Positions 1 to 8,173 of a DNA stretch of 64,000 nt are shown one piece after another (positions within the stretch are counted from its first letter, which is position 1; every line of letters begins with the position of its first letter). Made by a program: the position numbers and the translations under genes. The stretch covers positions 1 through 64,000 of the forward strand of contig JANPFX010000221.1 of NCBI GenBank assembly GCA_031423635.1, written 5' to 3'. The notes under the pieces are model-generated. The model saw only the letters and a program-made list of their open reading frames with translations. It was not told the DNA's origin and ran no database searches. Origin of the DNA: JANLQX01 sp031423635. GTDB lineage: Bacteria; Actinomycetota; Acidimicrobiia; Acidimicrobiales; JANYDT01.

Positions 1-883
1 GCACGGCGTAGGAGCCGATGCCGTTCCACTGGAAGATCGTCTCGGTGAGCACAGACGCGGTGAGCAGCTGGGCGAACGAGAAGCCGAGGATGGTGAGCGT
101 CGGCAGCCACGCGTTGCGCAGCACATGAGCACGGAGAACCGTTCGTTCCTTCAGGCCTTTCGCCCGGGCAGTGCGGACGTAGTCGGCGTGCAGTTCGTCG
201 AGCATCGCTGCACGGACCAGCCGAGCGATCTGACCCATGTAAGCCCACCCGAGGACGAAGCACGGCATGGCGAGTCGCTTCATGCACTCCTTGAAGAGCG
301 CGAAGTCCCCATCGATCAGCGCGTCGACGGAATAGAAGCCGGTGAACCTCGGCGGAGGCAGCGTCCGTGGAGGCAATCGACCGGGCCCGGGGAGCCATCC
401 GAGGCGGGCATAGAGGATCGAGAGGAACACCAGCCCGATCCAGAAGACCGGAAGTGATGAACCGACGAGGGAGAACAGCCGAGCGCCATGATCGATGGCC
501 CGGTCCTTCCGGCTCGCCGCCACGGCGCCGAGGGCAACGCCTCCGACACCGCCGATCAGCAGAGCGCCGACACCGAGCTCCAGCGTGGCGGGGAGACGCT
601 CGCGGAGATCGGTGACGACGCTTTGCCGAGTACGGAACGACGTCCCGAGGTCGCCGTTCGACATGTTCTTCAAGTACTTGACGTACTGCTCGGGAATGGA
701 ACCGTTGAGTCCCCATCGGGCCTTCGCCGCATCGACGATGGCTTCGTTGTTGAGTTGGCGCTCGCCGACGATCGAGACGAGCGGGTTCGCCGGGATCAAT
801 CGCGAGATGCCGAACGCGATGGTCACGATGCCGAGCAGCAGGAACGGCATCATGACCAGGCGGCGAAGTATGTACCGCCCCAC
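1..883 (-). CDS. ABC transporter permease, DppB/OppB family (partial, C-terminus off the window)
   Basis: Inner-membrane permease of a peptide/nickel-type ABC importer. Translating the minus strand from a GTG at 883 gives about 294 residues starting VGRYILRRLVMMPFLL, with the typical N-terminal membrane helix and a following periplasmic segment ending NMSNGDLGTSFRTRQ. The cytoplasmic coupling (EAA-like) loop is seen near residue 240 as YVRTARAKGLKERTVLRAHV. The frame is open to position 1, so the last helices lie outside the window. It starts 12 nt after the stop of the receptor gene, so the two are one operon. The start is not certain because no clear ribosome binding site precedes the GTG. 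The family assignment is firm; the substrate is unknown. Confidence 0.88.
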   Translation of the reverse strand, partial: MGRYILRRLVMMPFLLLGIVTIAFGISRLIPANPLVSIVGERQLNNEAIVDAAKARWGLNGSIPEQYVKYLKNMSNGDLGTSFRTRQSVVTDLRERLPATLELGVGALLIGGVGGVALGAVAASRKDRAIDHGARLFSLVGSSLPVFWIGLVFLSILYARLGWLPGPGRLPPRTLPPPRFTGFYSVDALIDGDFALFKECMKRLAMPCFVLGWAYMGQIARLVRAAMLDELHADYVRTARAKGLKERTVLRAHVLRNAWLPTLTILGFSFAQLLTASVLTETIFQWNGIGSYAV

Positions 884-895
884 TGCGTCAGGCCA

Positions 896-2692
896 TCAGC
901 TCTTGAGCCCGAGGAGCGCGAGGTCGAGGTTGCAGCACGCGCTGTAGTGCATGCCGGTGATGTCGGACGCATTGGCGAGGACGAGCTGCGGGTTGACGAT
1001 CGGGAAGATGACCGCGTCATCGATCATCGCCTGCCCGAGGGCGGTGTATGCCTTCTCCTTCGCGTCACCAGATGCGGCGAGCGCGGCAGCGAGACCGGTC
1101 ACTTCCGCTTCGTTGATCAACGGTTTTCCGGCGGTACCACCACCGCCGCGAACGCCCCACGACGAGTCAGGGACCTCACCGAACCACTGGATGTACTGGC
1201 TCGGATCGGAGTGGTCCGGAGCGAAGTACACGGCGGTCACCGGGATGCCCTGCTTGTTGATCTTGTCGGCCCACTGGGGGAACTCGACGGGCGTGAGCTT
1301 CAGCTCGATCTTGACCTTCTTCAGGTCCTGCTGGAGCTTCTGCATCATCAGGTCGAAGTCCACCCCGTAGACGTTCACCTTCGGGTAGGTGGCGTCGAGG
1401 CTGAACCCGGCTTCCTTCCCGGCTGCCTTGAGCATCTCCTGGGCCTTGGCCAGGTCATAGGTGGGGAGGGGCAGGTCCTTCGAGCCGAGGAATCCGTTCG
1501 GAATCGGTGAGGCCTGGGTCTTGCCCTTGCCGGCGACGAGCGCGTCGATGGCGCCCTGGTAGTCGATGGCCATGCCGATCGCCTTGCGGACGTTGGCATC
1601 TTTCATGTTCTCGGCGCCGACTGCCCCTGGACTCAACGCGATGTAGACGTAGTTGTAGGAGTCGACGATCTTTGTCGTCACCTTGTCGTTGCCGTCGAGC
1701 TGGGAGAGCGAGTCGATCGACAGCTGCATGGCAATGTCGGCGTCGCCCTGCTGGAGCTGCTGCAGCTGCGACGCGGAGTCCTTCACCTGCTTGAACGTGA
1801 CCCTCGGGAACACCGGCTTCGATGCACCCCAGTAGGCGTCATTGCGCTTCAGAATGAGATCGGAGCCCTGCGTATAGGACTCCAGCGTGTAAGGGCCGCT
1901 TCCGGCCGAGTTCTTGAGGAACCACGGTTCGCCCTTGTCAGCCGTGGCAGCGTCCGCTCCGGCGCTCGCGCCGTTCTCCGTGGCCAGATCGCTGTTCACG
2001 ATGCCCATGTAGCCGGCGGCGACGATCGGGAGGAAGGCCGAGTTCGGTGCGCCGAACGTGACGACGACCGTTGTTGCATCAGGGGTGTCGATGCTCTTGT
2101 ACCCGGCCATGAAATACGAGGCCGAACCCTTCACGTTGGAGAGACGCTCCCACGACCACTTCACGTCCTTCGGTTCCACGGGAGAGCCGTCGGCGAACTT
2201 CGCATCAGGGTTCAGGGTGAAGGTGAACACGGTGTTGTCGGCGTTGGCCTCCCACTTCGTAGCCAGTCGCGGGATCTGCTTGTTCGGGTCGGCGGGGTCG
2301 AGCGTGATGAGCGTCTCGTAGATCGCGGTCATGAAGATCTGGCAGGTGTCGCAATATGCCCTCGACGGGTCGGTCGAGTTGGTATCCATGTCACGTGCGA
2401 TGACCAACTCCCGGGCGTTGCTGGGTGCTGCGGGGGCAGAAGTTTCTGCTGTAGCCACCGTGTCCGGTGTCGCTGCGGCCTCGGTTGCGACGGCGGCCGA
2501 CGTGTCTGGCGCAGCAGCTTCGGTGACCGGAGCGGCTTCGGTCGCCGCTGTCGTGTCCTTGCTGTCCGACGAACACGCCCCCAACAGGAGTGCACTGGCC
2601 GCGAACGCGGTGATCGCGACTCTTCGGGTGCGTCGGACCGACCGACGACCGGACGGATCCGACCAGTACTTCACCGGTGAAGACTTCAGCAT
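896..2692 (-). CDS. Extracellular solute-binding lipoprotein, family 5 (peptide/nickel type)
   Basis: Receptor of the importer whose permease follows. The chosen ATG at 2692 has an AGGGAG ribosome binding site 7 nt upstream and gives 598 residues. Residues 1-45 hold an arginine-rich n-region, a hydrophobic core and the lipobox LLGAC, so the protein is exported and lipid-anchored. An Ala/Thr/Glu-rich linker of about 45 residues follows, then the SBP_bac_5 fold with the typical segments ADNTVFTFTLNPDAKFADG and VKWSWERL. An in-frame ATG 90 nt further upstream would put charged residues before the signal peptide and is less likely. The gene is divergent from the TetR-kinase-lyase operon, 92 bp between starts, which suggests a common regulator and substrate. 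Confidence 0.9.
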   Translation of the reverse strand: MLKSSPVKYWSDPSGRRSVRRTRRVAITAFAASALLLGACSSDSKDTTAATEAAPVTEAAAPDTSAAVATEAAATPDTVATAETSAPAAPSNARELVIARDMDTNSTDPSRAYCDTCQIFMTAIYETLITLDPADPNKQIPRLATKWEANADNTVFTFTLNPDAKFADGSPVEPKDVKWSWERLSNVKGSASYFMAGYKSIDTPDATTVVVTFGAPNSAFLPIVAAGYMGIVNSDLATENGASAGADAATADKGEPWFLKNSAGSGPYTLESYTQGSDLILKRNDAYWGASKPVFPRVTFKQVKDSASQLQQLQQGDADIAMQLSIDSLSQLDGNDKVTTKIVDSYNYVYIALSPGAVGAENMKDANVRKAIGMAIDYQGAIDALVAGKGKTQASPIPNGFLGSKDLPLPTYDLAKAQEMLKAAGKEAGFSLDATYPKVNVYGVDFDLMMQKLQQDLKKVKIELKLTPVEFPQWADKINKQGIPVTAVYFAPDHSDPSQYIQWFGEVPDSSWGVRGGGGTAGKPLINEAEVTGLAAALAASGDAKEKAYTALGQAMIDDAVIFPIVNPQLVLANASDITGMHYSACCNLDLALLGLKS

Positions 2693-2784
2693 CGTGCGCT
2701 CCCTTGTTGGCGTTCGTGGGACACTAAACCGAATCCCACTCGGGTTTCCACTCACCTGTCCGACTTCTTCCGAGGAAAACAATC

Positions 2785-3513
2785 ATGCCCGTCCCTGCGC
2801 TACCCGCCATCCTGGCGTCGGATGACTCCGCGGCCAGGCGCGTGCCGACGCAGCAGCGAAGCCGGGCCCGAGTCGCCGCAGTTCTCGATGCGGCGGCGCA
2901 GCTCATCGATGAGATCGGCCCCGACGCCGCAACGACGGCGCTCATCGCTGCGCGCGCCGGCGTGTCGGTCGGTTGGCTGTACGACTTCTTCCCGAACCGG
3001 GAAGCGGTCTACGAGGCCGTGATGGCGAGATCCATCGCAAACGTGACCCCGATCGCTGATCGGGTGCACGCGGAGTACGCGGATCGGCCGTGGCGCGAAG
3101 GCTTGTGTGCGGTGATCGATGCCCTCGTCGGCTTCTACCGAACGGACCCCGGATTCAGAGTCCTGTGGTTCTCCCGATTCCAGAGCGCGCAGATGATCCA
3201 GGAGAATGTGAGCCACGACCTCGCTGAGGCGCGAGCGGCGCTCAGTCGTCTTGAACGTTCAGGACTCCGCCTCCGCGGCGTCGATTCCGACACCGCAATG
3301 CATCTGGTGGTCGGCATCGTCGACAAGGGACTCGACCTCGCGTTTCGGCTCGATCCAACTGGTGACCCGCGAATCATCGACGAGACCAAGGCTGCCGTGT
3401 GTGCCTACCTCGAGCGCTACGACGATCCAGGTTCGTCGGCGCTCGGCGCTCGGAAGCCCAGCCGACAGCTGGGCCGCAAGCCGACGCCCCCCGGTCCGAA
3501 CGGGCGCCGATGA
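2785..3513 (+). CDS. TetR/AcrR family transcriptional regulator
   Basis: 242 residues. A TetR DNA-binding domain occupies about residues 25-75, with the helix-turn-helix in TTALIAARAGVSVGWLYDFF. The C-terminal ligand domain contains FYRTDPGFRVLWFSRFQ. The tail after residue 220 is basic and low in complexity. A GAGGA ribosome binding site lies just upstream of the ATG. Its stop overlaps the start of the FGGY kinase (ATGA at 3510-3513), so the two are translationally coupled. Position between a divergent importer and the kinase/lyase genes makes it the likely local repressor of both arms; the ligand is unknown. Confidence 0.88.
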   Translation: MPVPALPAILASDDSAARRVPTQQRSRARVAAVLDAAAQLIDEIGPDAATTALIAARAGVSVGWLYDFFPNREAVYEAVMARSIANVTPIADRVHAEYADRPWREGLCAVIDALVGFYRTDPGFRVLWFSRFQSAQMIQENVSHDLAEARAALSRLERSGLRLRGVDSDTAMHLVVGIVDKGLDLAFRLDPTGDPRIIDETKAAVCAYLERYDDPGSSALGARKPSRQLGRKPTPPGPNGRR

Positions 3514-5087
3514 ACGCTCTCGCCATCGACCTTGGGACCACGGCAGCGAAGGTGAGTGTCGTCGCCGAAGACGGGCGGATCCTGGGTTCGGGAACCGAAG
3601 TCGTCGTCACCCGGTTCGGGCCGAACTCCGTCGCCGAACAGGACGCCGAACAGGTCTGGAGCGCCGTGATGAACGCCGCCAGGCAAGCACTCGCGGCCGC
3701 GGGACCCGCCGCAGCGCGTGATGTCGCCGTAGTCTGCGCGACGAGCCAATGGTCCTCCATCATCCCTGTCGACTCGTCGGGCATGCCGGTCGGCCCGATG
3801 TTCGTGTGGCTCGACGGCCGAGGAAAGCGCTACACGTCGGCTCTCGCTTCTGGCGCTTCGTCCGTCACGGGACCGGCGGCGGCCGATGGTGGCGTAGCGG
3901 CACGGGCACACTGGGCCGACGTGCACGGTCTGTATCCGAGCACCGCGCTGGCCCACCTCCTCCACGTGCAGCACGACCAGCCGGATCTGCACGCCCGCAC
4001 TGCGGCGTATCTCGAGCCGATGGACTATCTGAACGCCAGGTTCTGCGGACGTCTTGCGGCAACGGGATGCAGCGCGATGCCGCTCGCCCTCACCGACAAT
4101 CGCGTGGTCGGCGCATCGTCGTGGTCGGACGACCTGATCGCCCGGGCAGGAATCGATCGCTCGAAACTGCCGGAGTTGGTGGCGTCACTCTCGGTCCTCG
4201 GCACCATCCTCCCGACCGTCGCCGACGACCTTGGAATTCGTCGCGACGTTGTCGTCGTCGCCGGTGCCAATGACAGCGTGGCCGCAGCCCTCGGCACGGG
4301 TGCCCTCGAACCCGGTCAGGGGACGGTGGTGATGGGAACCACCGGCGTGCTGACTGCGCACCACCCGATCCGCGTCGTGGAACCGTCGAAGTTCATCGCC
4401 ACCATGCCCAGCGCGCTGCATGACCGGTACTACGTCATGGCCGAAGCCGGTCTGGGCGGGAAGGTCCTGGAGACGATTCTCAACGAGATCGTCCGGCCCG
4501 ACGACGGTTTGGTCGACCGGGTCGACACCGGGCCGGACGACCTGTTCGATCGGGTGTCCAAGGCGGTGGAAGGAGTGGCGCCCGGAGCCGAGGGGCTCAT
4601 GTTTCTCCCGTGGCTCTACGGAGCGGCATCGCCGAGGGCCGACCCACGACACCGTGGCGCATTCATCGGGATCTCGATGGGGACCACCCGCTTGCACATG
4701 CTGCGGGCGGTGTTCGAGGGCGTCGCGCTGCAGATGCGTTGGCTGGCCGACGAGGTCGAAGCAACCCTCGGTGTCACGTTTCCGATGCTCCGCTTTGCTG
4801 GCGGCGGCGCACAGTCCGACACCTGGGCGCAGACGATGGCCGACGTGCTCGGCCGTGTCGTCGAGCAGGTCGAAGGTCCACGCCACGCCAACGCCCGCGG
4901 CGCCGGGCTGCTCGGCTTTCTCTCGATCGACCGGATCGGTATCAGCGACCTCGAAGCCCTTGTCCCGATCCGTCGTCAGTACGAACCGTCCTCCGCCTCC
5001 GCCCTCTTCGACGAGCGGACCCTCGTGTTCCGCGACCTTCACGAGCGATTGGCCGAGCCGATGGCTCGCCTCCACCCGCACAGCTAG
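3510..5087 (+). CDS. FGGY-family carbohydrate kinase (xylulokinase-like)
   Basis: ATP-dependent kinase of sugars or polyols. From the ATG that overlaps the TetR stop it has 525 residues, normal for the family. The N-terminal phosphate-binding motif AIDLGTTAAKVSV is at residues 4-16, and the C-terminal actin-like half carries GGGAQSDTWAQTMADVLG with the adenosine-binding glycines. FGGY specificity cannot be read from sequence alone. The coupled regulator upstream and the PLP lyase 31 bp downstream suggest it phosphorylates the compound that the lyase then cleaves. Longer in-frame starts upstream would lie inside the regulator gene and were not used. Confidence 0.9.
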   Translation: MNALAIDLGTTAAKVSVVAEDGRILGSGTEVVVTRFGPNSVAEQDAEQVWSAVMNAARQALAAAGPAAARDVAVVCATSQWSSIIPVDSSGMPVGPMFVWLDGRGKRYTSALASGASSVTGPAAADGGVAARAHWADVHGLYPSTALAHLLHVQHDQPDLHARTAAYLEPMDYLNARFCGRLAATGCSAMPLALTDNRVVGASSWSDDLIARAGIDRSKLPELVASLSVLGTILPTVADDLGIRRDVVVVAGANDSVAAALGTGALEPGQGTVVMGTTGVLTAHHPIRVVEPSKFIATMPSALHDRYYVMAEAGLGGKVLETILNEIVRPDDGLVDRVDTGPDDLFDRVSKAVEGVAPGAEGLMFLPWLYGAASPRADPRHRGAFIGISMGTTRLHMLRAVFEGVALQMRWLADEVEATLGVTFPMLRFAGGGAQSDTWAQTMADVLGRVVEQVEGPRHANARGAGLLGFLSIDRIGISDLEALVPIRRQYEPSSASALFDERTLVFRDLHERLAEPMARLHPHS

Positions 5088-5118
5088 CCCACTCACTCAC
5101 CTCTCGAATGGAGTCCTC

Positions 5119-6519
5119 ATGAAGAAGAACCCGCAGTTCCCCTACACCGATCGCTACACCGTTGTCCGCGGGCTTCCGTCGGAAGGCCGTGACCACGGGG
5201 CGATTCTCCACGAACTTCGAGAGATGGCGACCGAGGAGGATGGCTCGTGGGAGCCAGGGAAGGCGTCAGGGTCGTTCTACTGTGGTGACAAGGAGCACTA
5301 CGCGTTCATGGCGAAAGCCTTCGGCATGTACGGCCACGTGAATGCCCTTCAGCGCGACATCGCCCCGAGCGCCACACGCTTCGAAGGCGAGATCATCGCC
5401 ATGGGCCTCGACCTCATGCACGGTTCGGCCGCAACCGAACGCGGTCACGATCCGGTCGGTCTTGTCACCAGCGGCGGCACCGGAAGCATCGCCCACGCGA
5501 TGCTCGCCTATCGCGAAGACGCCTATGCCAAGGGCAACCGTATGCCCAACGTGATCAAGCCGGAGACAGGTCATCCCGCCTTCGACAAGGCGTGTCACCT
5601 GTTCGGCGTCGAGATGCGTCACGCCCCGATCGACCCGGTCACCACGCAGGTCGACGTCGCCGCGATGGCCGCGATGATCGACGGCCACACGGTTGCCATC
5701 ATCGGCTCGGCGTCCAACTATGGCTACGGCACCATCGATCCAATCGCTCAACTATCGGATCTCGCCATCGAGCGAGGCATCGGTCTCCACGTCGACGGCT
5801 GCCTCGGGGGATTCATCCTTCCCTTCGGTGAGATGCTCGGCTACGACATCGCGCCCTTCGACTTCCGCGTTCCCGGCGTCACGACCATCTCCGCCGACAC
5901 TCATAAGTACGGATACGGATTCAAGGGCACATCGATCCTGATGTTCCGTGACCGGGCGCTGCGCAACGGGCAGTACTTCTTCATGACCGGGTGGTCGGGC
6001 GGCAAGTACAGCTCACCGGGTATGGACGGCTCGAGGTCCAGCGGACTGCTCGCGGCCACTTGGGCGTCGATGGTGGCGAACGGACGCGAGGGCTACCTGG
6101 CGAAGGCCAAGAAGATCTTCGAGGCTTCTTTCGCCATGCAGGAAGCCGTGCAATCGCATCCGTCGCTCCGGATGAATGGAAAGCCCACGTACTTGTTCTC
6201 GTTCACGTCGGACGAGTACGACGTGTACCACGTCAACGATTTCATGCGGACCCGGGGATGGCGCCTCAATGGACAGCAGTACCCGAATTCGCTGCACATG
6301 GCCGTGACGGGACCGCAGACCCAGCCCGGTGTCGCTGAGGCCTTTGCGGCGGATCTCGCCGACGCGGTTGCCTATGCCCTCGAGCACAAAAGCGAAGCGG
6401 CACGCAGTAGCGCCGTGTACGGAAGTGCCTCCATGTCACGCGAGGAGGCCGCCGTGGCCATCAAGGGCGTCATGACCTCCATGCTCGACCGCTACCAGTC
6501 ACTCCCGCCGGAGGACTGA
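5119..6519 (+). CDS. PLP-dependent lyase of the sphingosine-1-phosphate lyase / group II decarboxylase family
   Basis: 466 residues. The fold-type-I PLP core includes GLVTSGGTGSI (about residues 114-124), HVDGCLGGFILPFGEMLGY (224-242) and SADTHKYGYGFKGTS, in which Lys263 should hold PLP. These segments resemble bacterial sphingosine-1-phosphate lyases, which cleave a phosphorylated amino alcohol to an aldehyde and phosphoethanolamine. The usual glutamate in SGGTES is glycine here. There is no N-terminal membrane helix. It sits 31 bp after the FGGY kinase, and the true substrate is probably a product of that kinase. Alternatives are an amino-acid decarboxylase or a related C-C lyase. The upstream extension of the open frame is a shadow within the kinase. 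Confidence 0.85.
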   Translation: MKKNPQFPYTDRYTVVRGLPSEGRDHGAILHELREMATEEDGSWEPGKASGSFYCGDKEHYAFMAKAFGMYGHVNALQRDIAPSATRFEGEIIAMGLDLMHGSAATERGHDPVGLVTSGGTGSIAHAMLAYREDAYAKGNRMPNVIKPETGHPAFDKACHLFGVEMRHAPIDPVTTQVDVAAMAAMIDGHTVAIIGSASNYGYGTIDPIAQLSDLAIERGIGLHVDGCLGGFILPFGEMLGYDIAPFDFRVPGVTTISADTHKYGYGFKGTSILMFRDRALRNGQYFFMTGWSGGKYSSPGMDGSRSSGLLAATWASMVANGREGYLAKAKKIFEASFAMQEAVQSHPSLRMNGKPTYLFSFTSDEYDVYHVNDFMRTRGWRLNGQQYPNSLHMAVTGPQTQPGVAEAFAADLADAVAYALEHKSEAARSSAVYGSASMSREEAAVAIKGVMTSMLDRYQSLPPED

Positions 6520-6552
6520 CCCACGTCGGCGGCCGCCGTAGCTGCCTCGGGT

Positions 6553-7029
6553 TCAGTGGCGTTCGGCGAGCAGGCTCACCAGGTACTGACCGCCGCCTTC
6601 GTCGAGGCGCGTGGTGAACGTCTCGTCGGGCACGAGTCTCGACAATCGGTCGAGCAGCCACTTCGACGCGTCGTTGGCGTCTTTCTTCGACGCGCACCGG
6701 GTGACCACCTCGCGGCCGCCCTTGGCCATCAACCGCTCGACTGACTGAATGATCGGGGCAGGGTCGAAGACGATGATGTCGTCGGGCCAGGCGACGACCG
6801 GTTTGACCGCACCCTTGCTGGTGTTGCAATCGCGATGCGCCAGCCGTTCGGGTGCCGGGGGCTTCTTCTTGCCGAAGGAGCGAACCAGCGCGTCGCAGCG
6901 GTCGATGCTCGGACCCAGACGGTCGTTCACGGACAGGTCCGGGTCAACCGGTAGGTCGCACAACCAGCATCGCCAACCTGCTGCTTCGCCTACTTCGTCC
7001 AAGGTGCTCACCCCACCAGTGTCGTTCAT
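6553..7029 (-). CDS. Small HNH-endonuclease-like zinc-motif protein
   Basis: 158 residues. A CWLCDLPVD pair of cysteines near residue 20 and HRDCNTSKG near residue 65 form the Cys-x2-Cys ... His-x2-Cys-Asn pattern typical of small HNH nucleases. Between them lies SIDRCDAL, close to the ID/H segment of such proteins. The C-terminal half is a mixed alpha/beta segment with no recognised motif. It stands alone between convergent genes. Nuclease activity is inferred from the motif only; a non-catalytic zinc protein is possible. Confidence 0.6.
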   Translation of the reverse strand: MNDTGGVSTLDEVGEAAGWRCWLCDLPVDPDLSVNDRLGPSIDRCDALVRSFGKKKPPAPERLAHRDCNTSKGAVKPVVAWPDDIIVFDPAPIIQSVERLMAKGGREVVTRCASKKDANDASKWLLDRLSRLVPDETFTTRLDEGGGQYLVSLLAERH

Positions 7030-7075
7030 CGTGGGCGTACTGCCGTTCTTCCAGTCGCCCGCGAGGTTGGTGCCT

Positions 7076-7097
7076 CAGTCGCCCTCGCGGGCGACTG
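7076..7097. terminator. Perfect 9-bp hairpin downstream of the acyl-CoA dehydrogenase pair
   Basis: CAGTCGCCC and GGGCGACTG flank a TCGC loop. A near copy of the left arm (CAGTCGCCCGCGAGG, from 7052) could pair with the same right arm, giving two exclusive hairpins. It follows the stop (7162) of a minus-strand operon. No T-run is present, so it would be a non-canonical terminator at best. Confidence 0.4.
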
Positions 7098-7161
7098 AGT
7101 GAACAACCACGCAGAGCAGGGTGGGCGCGTGCGGACTCCGAAACCTTCCGGCGAGCTCCGA

Positions 7162-8172
7162 CTACGCGACTGCAGCGGGCCAACGGGTGAGGGCAGGCCA
7201 GAGGGCATCGCCGCCACCCGACGCGACCGCCCGACCGAGCACGGCGGCCCATTCGGACTCCGAGCCGAACTCGTCCCGCCACGCCCAGAGTCGACGGGTC
7301 GAATACTGCAGCCGGTGCTCGTCGGTGAAGCCGATGGCGCCATGGATCTGGTGGGCCAGCCGGTTCACGGTGCTGACCGCGCGTCCGGCGTAGGCCTTGG
7401 CCGCAGCGATCACCAAGATGTGCTGTTCCGTGTCGGCACTGCTCGATGCCACGTCGAGTGCAGTGTCGAGGGCGCCGCCGGCGGCGGCTGCTTCGCCCGC
7501 CATCTCGGCGAGGTAGTGCTGAATGGTTTGGAACTTGCCGATCTGCTTGCCGAACTGCTCACGCTCGTTCGCGTATTGCACCGACAGGTCGACGACGCGC
7601 TCGAGTGCGCCGGCCATGAGCATCGCCCGGGCGAACGCACCCGCGCCCTGCGCGTGGCGAGGACCTGCGTCGCTCGATCTTGCTCCGGCACGGAGCGCGT
7701 CTGCGGCGACCTCGATCCACGGCTCACCCGCGTAGTTGTCGCCGCGAGCGCTGATGGGCATTGAGCCAACCGGGTGAAGGGCGACACCGTCGTCGCTCAC
7801 TGCCACGATGTGCTCGGCCACGCCGCCCCACGGGATGCGGATGACAGGCCGATCGTTGCGGACGACGGCGAGGGCCAGCGGACCGGGAGGAATCGCGGCG
7901 CCGGTGAGGAACGTTGCGCCCACGAGTGTGTCGCCGATCGGCACCGGTGCGCCATGACGTCCGGCCGCCCGCACGATCGCTCCGAGGTCATGCAGCGTGC
8001 CGCCCATCCCGCCGGCGGACTCGGGAACTCCGACGCTGGTCAGGCCGTTGTCCTCGAGCAAGGTCCAGAGGGACGCATCCATACCGCCCTCAGCCGCATG
8101 AATACGTTCGGGAGTCACTTCCTTCGAGAGCAGGCCCTCGATGGTTTCGACGAGAAGATCATCTGCGCGCAT
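7162..8172 (-). CDS. Acyl-CoA dehydrogenase, short partner subunit
   Basis: 336 residues, FAD-dependent acyl-CoA dehydrogenase fold. Near the N-terminus is LTSVGVPESAGGMGGTLHDL; the C-terminal helical domain has VQYANEREQFGKQIGKFQTIQHYLAEMA and ends HQIHGAIGFTDEHRLQYSTRRL. It is shorter than the usual 380 residues. The ATG at 8172 was chosen because the preceding gene stops at 8174, one base before it. In actinobacterial steroid and long-side-chain breakdown such short and normal dehydrogenases form alpha2beta2 enzymes in which only one chain has the catalytic base (known for ChsE4-ChsE5). The pairing here suggests the same arrangement. Confidence 0.88.
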   Translation of the reverse strand: MRADDLLVETIEGLLSKEVTPERIHAAEGGMDASLWTLLEDNGLTSVGVPESAGGMGGTLHDLGAIVRAAGRHGAPVPIGDTLVGATFLTGAAIPPGPLALAVVRNDRPVIRIPWGGVAEHIVAVSDDGVALHPVGSMPISARGDNYAGEPWIEVAADALRAGARSSDAGPRHAQGAGAFARAMLMAGALERVVDLSVQYANEREQFGKQIGKFQTIQHYLAEMAGEAAAAGGALDTALDVASSSADTEQHILVIAAAKAYAGRAVSTVNRLAHQIHGAIGFTDEHRLQYSTRRLWAWRDEFGSESEWAAVLGRAVASGGGDALWPALTRWPAAVA

Positions 8173-8173
8173 A

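Noticed and set aside
4420..5118. Open frame continuing 230 codons upstream of the PLP lyase start
   Set aside because: It lies inside the FGGY kinase in another frame, is Arg/Ser/Pro-rich, and the lyase family begins at the ATG at 5119.
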